From positions 1 to 25,055 of IMG/VR virus record IMGVR_UViG_3300042197_000378: a DNA stretch of 25,055 bases; one strand, 5' to 3'. This document shows positions 6,978 through 15,300 of this stretch, in pieces (position 1 is the stretch's first letter; the number at the start of each line of letters is the position of its first letter). Source of the stretch: a virus. Under the pieces are notes generated by a model. The model was not told the origin of the DNA and ran no database searches. It saw only the letters and a list, made by a program, of their open reading frames with translations. The translations under genes and the position numbers were made by a program.

Positions 6978-8278
6978 TGGTTCGCAGAGTTGTTCAGTAT
7001 GACCCAAGCAAGGATTCAGAGTATCGTCGTCAAACGAATCCAAATTTGCGTGCGCGTGCTGGTTCCGGTAAGACATCTCGACAGGTGGTGACAAAGATAC
7101 CAGAGTCGCAGACTGTGATTGATAGAGCAAATCTTGAAATAGGTAAGTATCAGATACCGACTCTTGCTTCGTTGCTTGGTCTTGGTGCTGCGGGTGCTGG
7201 TGCGTCTGGTGGGGCTTCTAGTGCGTTGGCTCGTGACCAGTTTGATTATCAGAAACGTCAGGATGCGCTTGACCGTGCGTTTCAACAACAGCAGTTTGGT
7301 TTTACGCAGAGACAGTACGAAGATGACCTCGCCAAGCAGGCTCGTGCGCTTGCGGCGATGCAACAGTTTTATTCTGGTGGTGGTGCCCGTACAAGTATGG
7401 ACAGTTTGCTTGCGGCGATTGGTAAACAGGCGGAAGGTTCGGAGGGGGCTGTTCGTGATGCGTATGGTCGGGCGGTTGGTGGGATAAACGAAGGTTATGA
7501 CACCGCTGAACGTTTGACTGGTGCCGGTTATGGTGCATTGGAAGCGTTTTTGCGTGCCAATCCGAACAATCCGTATGCGAATGTGCAGGTGTCGACTGGG
7601 TCGGCGCCTGATGCGATGGAGCAGTTGTTGTCTGCGTATGGTGTGTCGGCTGAGCCTGTGCGTGCGCAGGTTGCTGCCGAGCAGCAGGCTGCGCAGCAGG
7701 GGGCTGCGGGGTTTCAGAATTTGTTGAATGTGTTGGGTGCTTCGGCTCAGCAGTCTGATGCGTCTCGTTTGGCGGAGATGATGATGGCGAGGAATTTGGC
7801 TGGGGAGACGTTGGGTACGCAGCGTGCGACGTTTAGGTCGCAGGCTGAGCAGGCTCAGGCGAATGCGTTGGCGGAGATTCAGGCTCGTTTGGCGCAGGCT
7901 CGGATTGAGCAGGAGGCTGCTGCTTTGAATCGGGCGTTTGAGTTGGCTTCTGCGATTGCTGCGGCTGGTGGTACGGTGCCGAACGTTGGTTCACCGACTG
8001 CTACCCCTACGGCTACTCCGACTGCCACTCCAACGGCTACTCCGACTGTTACTCCAACGGCTACGCCGACTGCGACGCCGGTGGCTACACCCACAGCAAC
8101 GCCGACGGCTACGCCGACTGCTATTCCCACACCAGCATTGGATACGCCAACGTATCTTCCGGGACCAGTGTTGCCAGAGACTGAAGATGAGCGCCGTAGA
8201 CGCGAGTTGTTGGCTTTGGCTGCGATGGGTCCGCAATACTTTGCCCAACCGACGTTGGGCATGTTTGGCATGGAGTAA
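6977..8278 (+). CDS. Ala/Gln-rich ejection-type virion protein with Pro-Thr-Ala-Thr repeat tail (433 aa)
   Basis: A 433-residue protein dominated by Ala, Gln, Glu and Arg. Residues 1-55 are basic. A Gly/Ala/Leu-rich segment (about 58-78, Leu-Ala-Ser-Leu-Leu-Gly-Leu-Gly-Ala-Ala-Gly-Ala) could insert into a membrane. Long helices follow (about 80-330, many Gln-Gln-Ala and Ala-Glu-Gln steps), then a tail of tandem Pro-Thr-Ala-Thr tetrapeptides (about 340-386) and a hydrophobic C-terminus. Composition and order fit P22 gp7/gp20-like or T7 core-like ejected proteins. The ATG at 6977 overlaps the previous stop by one base; GTG at 6974 immediately before it is an equally framed alternative start. 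Confidence 0.65.
   Translation: MVRRVVQYDPSKDSEYRRQTNPNLRARAGSGKTSRQVVTKIPESQTVIDRANLEIGKYQIPTLASLLGLGAAGAGASGGASSALARDQFDYQKRQDALDRAFQQQQFGFTQRQYEDDLAKQARALAAMQQFYSGGGARTSMDSLLAAIGKQAEGSEGAVRDAYGRAVGGINEGYDTAERLTGAGYGALEAFLRANPNNPYANVQVSTGSAPDAMEQLLSAYGVSAEPVRAQVAAEQQAAQQGAAGFQNLLNVLGASAQQSDASRLAEMMMARNLAGETLGTQRATFRSQAEQAQANALAEIQARLAQARIEQEAAALNRAFELASAIAAAGGTVPNVGSPTATPTATPTATPTATPTVTPTATPTATPVATPTATPTATPTAIPTPALDTPTYLPGPVLPETEDERRRRELLALAAMGPQYFAQPTLGMFGME
7994..8134 (+). repeat. Tandem 12-bp coding repeat (Pro-Thr-Ala-Thr)
   Basis: Eleven consecutive 12-nt units encode Pro-Thr-Ala-Thr or a one-residue variant (Pro-Thr-Val-Thr, Pro-Val-Ala-Thr, Pro-Thr-Ala-Ile), followed by Pro-Thr-Pro. 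Synonymous codons differ between units (CCG/CCA/CCC/CCT, ACT/ACG/ACA/ACC), so the peptide repeat is better conserved than the DNA repeat. The product is an extended, rigid linker-like tail. Confidence 0.95.
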
Positions 8279-8299
8279 CGACAAGGACTATAGGTAGAG

Positions 8300-9343
8300 A
8301 TGGCTCCGAGAAACGCTCCTCCGGTCGGCGGGTCTGTGAACCCGTACGACTTTTTGTCGCTTATTGCCGCTTTGTCGGCTTCGCAGACGAAGCCAACTCA
8401 GAGCGGTATCAACAGACTGTTTTCGCCCGAGTTGGGGGTGTTGACCGGAACCTATTACGGGGACACGGGGGAGACTTCTGACCAGCAGGAGGCTGCAACA
8501 ATGCTGGATTTGGCTCCCGATATTCTTCGGGCTTCAAATTTGGCAAATGATGATATTCGGTTCATTATCACGAACAAGATTGTAAATGAGGGGTTGCCGG
8601 TTTGGGAGGTCAAGCAACTGATTAGAAAGTATGTTCTTGATGCCGTTGCTGCTGGTGAGGACATCGATGCGGGTGCTACGACTGACGAGTTGTTGGGTTT
8701 TGCAGATAAGGTTCAGTCGCAGTCAGATAATTTGGCGGCTAGTCGTGCTAAGCAAAGTTTGGCTGGTTCTAAGAATGTTTTTACTGGTGCCGGTTTGCCC
8801 TCTCCCGAAGAAACGTTTTCGCCTGAGTTGTTGGCGCCTGAGTATTTTGCAAACTATGCGAAGGAGTCTGCTGCGCGTGAGGAGAAGTTGAGGGGTATCC
8901 GCGTGCCTACGGGCACGCAGATGCGTAGTGCTCAATCGTTTGTTGACAAACAGCAAAAGGCTTTGGAGTCTGGTTATAAGAAGCCTTCTGCTGTGCGCAA
9001 ATTGTATGGTACGAGCAAGAAGGAGTATGTTTTGGCTGACCAGTTGGCTCCGTATGTCCCCGAAGGGGCTGCAAAGAGTGTGATTGGTCGTCAATATAAT
9101 ACTGATGATTATGACCCCGAGATGACTCGGTTTGGGAATGTTGCCAAGAGTATTGTTGCTCGCGGTCCTCAGAATACGGAGATGGCTCGTCAACGTGCTT
9201 CGTTGATGAAGGAGCAACGTATTTCGGATATGGTTCGTGATTTAGTTGCTGCCGGTTTGACGAAGAAGGCTCAACAGGCTGGTTATACGCCGTTGATAGT
9301 TGCTTTATTGAAACGTTCTCAGTTCGGTCAATCGGGCGGATGA
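8300..9343 (+). CDS. Probable internal virion protein of unknown function (347 aa)
   Basis: A 347-residue protein between two putative ejection proteins. The N-terminal 25 residues are Pro/Gly-rich and lead into Tyr-Asp-Phe-Leu-Ser-Leu-Ile-Ala-Ala-Leu. Residues 65-125 are acidic and helical (Glu-Val-Lys-Gln-Leu-Ile-Arg-Lys-Tyr). The C-terminal third is strongly basic (Lys-Lys-Pro-Ser-Ala-Val-Arg-Lys, Arg-Gln-Arg-Ala-Ser-Leu-Met-Lys). No enzymatic motif is seen. A weak GGTAGAG precedes the ATG, and it is one of the few late genes with a real gap (21 nt) upstream. Ejection or internal core function is inferred from context. Confidence 0.58.
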   Translation: MAPRNAPPVGGSVNPYDFLSLIAALSASQTKPTQSGINRLFSPELGVLTGTYYGDTGETSDQQEAATMLDLAPDILRASNLANDDIRFIITNKIVNEGLPVWEVKQLIRKYVLDAVAAGEDIDAGATTDELLGFADKVQSQSDNLAASRAKQSLAGSKNVFTGAGLPSPEETFSPELLAPEYFANYAKESAAREEKLRGIRVPTGTQMRSAQSFVDKQQKALESGYKKPSAVRKLYGTSKKEYVLADQLAPYVPEGAAKSVIGRQYNTDDYDPEMTRFGNVAKSIVARGPQNTEMARQRASLMKEQRISDMVRDLVAAGLTKKAQQAGYTPLIVALLKRSQFGQSGG

Positions 9344-9344
9344 A

Positions 9345-12300
9345 GTGGCAATTTCGGGTGAACAAAATTTTGATGAACTTCTAAAACGATTGGCGCAAGC
9401 CAAATCGTTGCCCAATGCTGCGCGAAATAGTACGGGTTTTATTCCGAAGTCCACTACGGCACAGTTGGGTTTGCGTGATGCGGTTCTTGAGTCGTTCCGT
9501 AATTCTCCTGATTTAGATTACAAGGCAATAAAAGCCATTTCGCGTGGACAGGTGGCGCCTGCTGCTGGGCCGACGGGGTTTGTTGGTTCTGTTTTGAATT
9601 CTGCGCCTGCCAAAGTTGTGTTGAATGGTTTGAATACCATCGGTATTCCGATGCGTATGGTGAACAGTGGTTTGCGTGAGGCGATTGATGCGCTTGATGA
9701 TAATCCGCGTACGAAGGGCAGTTGGAGTGAGTATTGGCGTCAGGTGAAGGACCCGACTTACGGTTTTGGTCGTGTTGTTCCGATGAAGGGTTGGGGTGGT
9801 CGTCTTGTTGGGTTTGCGGGCGATTTGGTTACTGACCCAATCAACTGGTTGACTTTTGGTGCCGCTGGAATGTTGAGGGGTGCTGGACGTTTGGGTGCCC
9901 GTGGTACTTTCCGTCCCGGTGTTCGCGAGTCGTTGGAGGCTGCGGGTCGTCTTGGTGCAGATGGTGTTGGTACGGCGACGTTGCGTCAGACGCTTGGTGT
10001 GCGCACGTTGGCTGGTTCTGATGGTCGTCTTGCTTTGGCTGAAGAGGTGCGCCGTTTGGGGGGTACGGCGAATGATGTTCAGCGTGTTGCTTCCCGTGGA
10101 AAGATTGCGATTCCAACAGATATTGCTGAGGTGATGGGTTTGGGTGAGGCTGGTATCTATATTGCTGGTACGAAGGTTCGTCTTCCGGGTAGCGGAAGAC
10201 TTTCAAATCTTATGGAACGCGGTATTACTGGTATTCGTCTTGGTGTGTTGCGTCATTTTCCGGGCAAGAATCTTCAGGAGTTGATGACTCGTCGCGGGGT
10301 TGGTGTTGATTCTAAGCGTTATCGTACGTTGCTTGCCAAGGGTCAGTTGCCTGAGGATGAGGTGATGTTGGGGACGGCGGTGTTGACTTCGGATGCGCGG
10401 TATCGTGCGGCGAAAGCGATTGCGAAGGATGCTGCTGCTCGTAGGGCGGTTGATTATGCGGCAGATACTGATTTGCAGGCTTCTAGGAACACCGTGTATC
10501 GGGTGATGGAGAATCCTTCTGGTGTTGTTGCTTCGGATGCCGAGAGGCGTGCTGCCGATAAGGCGAACGAGTATTTGGCCAAGAGTCTTGGCGAAATGAA
10601 TCGTCGTTTTGCTCAGGTTGATGAAGGTTATGTTCCGAATGTGTTGCCAAATTTTGTTCCGCACATGTTGACGGACGAGTCTGTCTCCGCTATGGGGAAG
10701 TCGTATGCGAATCCAAGGATGGAAAAGTTGATGACGTATTTGAAGGTAAATGCGTTGGACCCGTATGGTTCGTTGAAGCATCGTATGATTACTGCCGATA
10801 CAGAGTTTATGGGTGTGCCGGGGTCGGTGCACAAGGGGACGATTGATGGTATCAATGAGATAACTCGTAAAGAGTTTGGTTTCAATTTGTTTGAAACCGA
10901 CATGGTGACAATCATGAATAAGTACACCGAGACGGTTGCTCGTGCTGCTGGTACGGCTGAGATGATGATGGCGTTGAAGGATTCCAAGTTTTTGTCGTAC
11001 ATGAACAAGGTTGGGATGGTTGATGATGAGTGGCTGGCAGCATCAAAGGTTTCGTTGAATGGGCTTACGAAGTCGTTGGATGATGCTGCGAATGCGTACG
11101 TGGACAAGGTTGAAGAGGCTGTTGGGGCGATGGACCAGTCGTTTGAGAAGGGTTATTTGGGTCAGTTGGTTGAGCAAAGCACCAAGGAGGCTCAAGCAAC
11201 GTTGAGTCGTGTCGGCAAAGAATTGGGTGAACCTGCTGCGACTGTTGGTTTGACGCCTCCGGTTGGGATGCTACAAAGTGATTTGGCTGCTCTCGTTGAC
11301 ATTGATAAGCAGCGTCTTGTGTTGCAAGAAGCGAAACAAAAGGTTGATGCCAAAGCGGCAGAGTTTGGGATGCTGTTTGGTGCTGAGGGTTCTGAGTTGA
11401 ATGTCGTGCATCAAATCATGGTGCTGGAGCATCAAAAACTGACTGAGGCTTTTGATTCTGCTCAGGCGAAATTGTTTGCTTTGCGTAAGAAGGTTGAGGA
11501 TTATGCGGCTACTGGGAAGTTGGAGATTGCGGCGGACCGTCGCGCTGCGACTGCCGCCTTACAGGCCGCCAGAGATGCCGCCAAGCAGTATTCGTCTACG
11601 TTGCGTGATTATCAGTTTTGGTCGGATGATTTCGGTAACTGGATGCAAGATGCTTTGAAACGGATTGGCACAGAGGTCGAGGACGTTACGTATGACCCTG
11701 TGACTGGAAAAATTTTGGAGAAGACTCAAATGAAGGTAACTCCAAAAATGTTGATGCCAGAGGGTGTTAGCAAGAAGACGGAAACAATTTTGAAGAAAAT
11801 TGTTTCTGCTGAGGAGCGCGGGGTTATTCCGAAGACTGCTGGTTTTAATGAGAACTGGTTGAGTGCAACTTTTGGTGATTCTGCGATTCCCACCACGTCC
11901 AAGCAGTTGTTGTTTGAGACCTCCCCACAGTTGATTAGTCAACCTGCTCGGGCAAATGCGATTACTTCTGGTGTTGTTTCTGATGGCATTGTTCGCGGCA
12001 TGAGTGCCGCCGACAATGCTGAGCAGTTGTCTGATTCGTTTGGTTGGATGACGATTCGTTTGTTGAAGGAGGCTGAACGTCGTGGTGGTATTGAGGCGCG
12101 TGAGGCTTTGGCTGTTCAGTTGAGGGATGGTGTTGGTGGTATTGGTCAGAGTTGGCAGCGTGCCAAACAGCAGATGGATATTTTGCAGAGTGTGCGTGAC
12201 ACCATCAGTCTTGTTGCGAAGAAGAAATCTGATGTGGCTGGAAAGATGTTTGGCAAAGAGGCGGTGGATGCGAGCGAAACGATTGCTACTTTGACGCGTG

Positions 12301-15300
12301 AGATTAGGGAAGCGAATGATGAGATAATAAAGTTGAATGAGGCTGCTGGCGGGAACAGTGGCGTAGCAGTGCGTGGCATGTTGAACGATATTGAGGATTT
12401 TGCAAGTGCGACGTTTGTTTCCAATGATTCGTTGACAGAGGATGCGCTTGATAGTTATATTGAGCGGGCGAGCGTGTTGATGGACACGATGGTAAGTGAA
12501 CGGATTGTCAGCGATGACGATATTTTTGGTATGCGTACGCTGATTCAGTCACAGTTGAAAGACGTGTGGGCGAATGGTGGTTTGAATCGCCGCAATTTCA
12601 CGGATTTCAATACACAGTTCAGGGATGAACTTGGTGCGTTTGTTGATGCTTATGCGGTGAAGAATACTGGTAAACAGAATCAGGCGGTGCTTGCCAAAGC
12701 ACAGCGTTTGTTGAAGGAGAATGTTGAAAAGCAAGCGAAGATTGATGCGATTCTGTCAAGTAAGAACGGTACGAACGATTATGTGAAGTACACGGTTGCC
12801 GCATTGTCGGGTGATTTGCGTAATCAGATTGCTGCCGTTGCGGAAACGATGCAGGAGTATTTCATTTTCAATGAAGCATATTTCTGGTATTCGTCGTTCC
12901 AACGCATCGCTCCGCGAGGCGTTGTTGTTCCCGAGTCTGTTTGGTCTGTCCTCGTTGCCAATGTTAGCAGGGAGCAGTTGAGTCTTACGCAGACTGCGAT
13001 TGATGAGACCATGCGTGGACAACAGATTTTGAATGAGATACGTCAGCGTGTTGTTGGTCGTTTGCCCAAGCCAGAGCAAGCCAATGCTCTTGCGGTGGAA
13101 GTTGCTTCGTTGCCAGCCGAGCAACGTAATCTTGTTGAGAGGGTGTTTGGCACTCTTGTGAGTGGTGAAGAGTACAAAATGTTGAGTGACTTGGACAGAA
13201 TTGCCACAATGGATTCGCGGTTCATCCAAATGAAGAGTGAAGTTGGAGACATTATTTCTGGTCGTGTTGGTGGCACGACACGTGTTCGTGGTAGTCGTGC
13301 GGCGGTTGGTGTGGCTCAGTTCAAAAGTCGGTCACCCCGTATTGAACTTTCCGATGTTTTGCAGCGCATAAATGAAACCAAGTCTCCTGCCGACTTGAAT
13401 ACTTATTTGCGGAAACTTGTCGAGGACGGCTATTTGGCGACCCAAGAGTATTCAAATTACGAGGCCACGATTGCCGCTATTTCGCGTGACGCAAAAGTGC
13501 GTCAAAGCGAAATCATTAGACGTTTGAAGGAGTCAGGTGTCAAGCCAAAATCCAAGCGGGAGTTGAAGAGTGAGATTCGTGGTGATGAGTTTGGTTTGAG
13601 CGGTTTGTTCGCTCAGGCGACCAAGTCGCGTAAGAATGGTACTGGTCCGTTGGTGAGTGAATGGTTTGCTCGCGCTATTGGTGGCGGCAGGACGGAGGAT
13701 GAGGCACGTGCATTGGGTTCGCGTGTGTATACGGGCGTTGGCGGTAAATATAAGACGACTGGTACTTTTGCCATCAACCAGTACGCGAACTCTGGTGACG
13801 TGTTCATGGGTTCTACGTTTGGTGAGGTGTACAAGACCGACCAGTTTGGTGATTATGTCTTGGACAAGTATGGGAATCGTGTTCTTGAGCAGTCAATGTC
13901 TGGTGATGTTGATGCTGCTTTGCCGAAACAATATAAGTACATTACGGAGGATGAGTCGCATTTCGGTATCGCTTATCGTCGTTTGAGTAATCGTCGTGCT
14001 GCGTTGCGACGTTTGTCTGAGGATGCGACGGTGTCGCAGGATGTTGCGGTGAGTAGGTTGCCGGATGGTTCGCTGGTTGATGCCAACGGCAACAGGATTG
14101 CTGCCCGCCCCGAAACCGAGGGTATTCTCGGTCCAATGGGTTATGTGTTGGCGTTGGAGGGAAACATTGATGAGGCGAAAGAATCAATCAAACAGTTCCG
14201 TTTGAATGATTTGACTCCCAAAAAAATAAAGGAGTTGGAGTCTGGTTTCTTGACAGTAAAGAAGAGTGCTTCTGCTGAGGAAAAGGCGAGTGCTGCTTTG
14301 CGTGCTGCAGATTATGAGTTGTTCCGTTCATCTCGCAATCCTGAGCATGTTGATTGGATGCACAAGAAGTTGTTGAGTGAACCCACTGGTCCGATGCCGG
14401 AGGGTTTGCCGCAAGCGGTCAAGGATGCTGGCAATGCGTTGGATGAGGCCCGTAAAGCGCAGGAGGCGATTCAGGCGAAACATTCGTATTTGACTTCTGT
14501 TGATAGAAGGTCTTTGCACAAGTTCATACGTCATTTGGCCGGGTACAATTTGGGTCACGATTTTGATAGCGGTCAGGGTGGTTTGCGCGAATTGTCGCTT
14601 CGCGCCAAGTCGCCGCAAGGTTTGCAGAACCGTATCTACACAAACAGTGATTTTGCTACGGTAAAGAATTTTGCGACCAGCCTCAATGAGCGTTTGGGTA
14701 CGAGCAATGTTCCGCCTGTCTTTGAGTTGATTCCGGTTGAGCGTGTGCAGTTTGTCCCCGAACAAGTTGCTCAAATGCTTTCCTCTACTCGCAATGATTA
14801 TGCGTTTGTGAAAAACAATCAGCGGTTCTCCAATGAGATGGTTGCCGCATTCTTGTCTGCCGACAGGAATGCGAATCTGCCTCCGCAACAGTTGGCGTTG
14901 GTACGTCAGGCGATTGACGATAAGACGATTGATGTTTACAGTCTTGATGTGGGCAGGGTTGCAAACAATGATGTGTTCAATCCCGAGAATACGTTGATTC
15001 AGATTGTTACTGGTGACGGTCAACAATTCTTCCACAATTCGCAGGATGCTTTGGGGTATGCGCCAGCAGCCAAGGATTTGAATTTGTTCCCGACGATGGT
15101 AGTTGACGGTAAGCCTGTTCCGATTGTGTTTGATGAGTTGGAATGGATTCAGTTGTTTGCCAAGCCGAAGGATGTTCGTCAGGTTCGCAATCAGATTGCC
15201 GCGAAAGAGGCGCAGAGGAAGGCTTTGTGGGCGAAGACGTTCACGAACAATTTGGAGAAGAATGAGCCGAAGTTGGCTGCGTTGGATGCGGAGATTGAGG

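Noticed and set aside
7879-8271. Reverse-strand frame encoding a Val-Gly-Val-Ala repeat protein
   Set aside because: It is the antisense image of the Pro-Thr-Ala-Thr repeat. It has no ribosome site and lies entirely within a forward gene.
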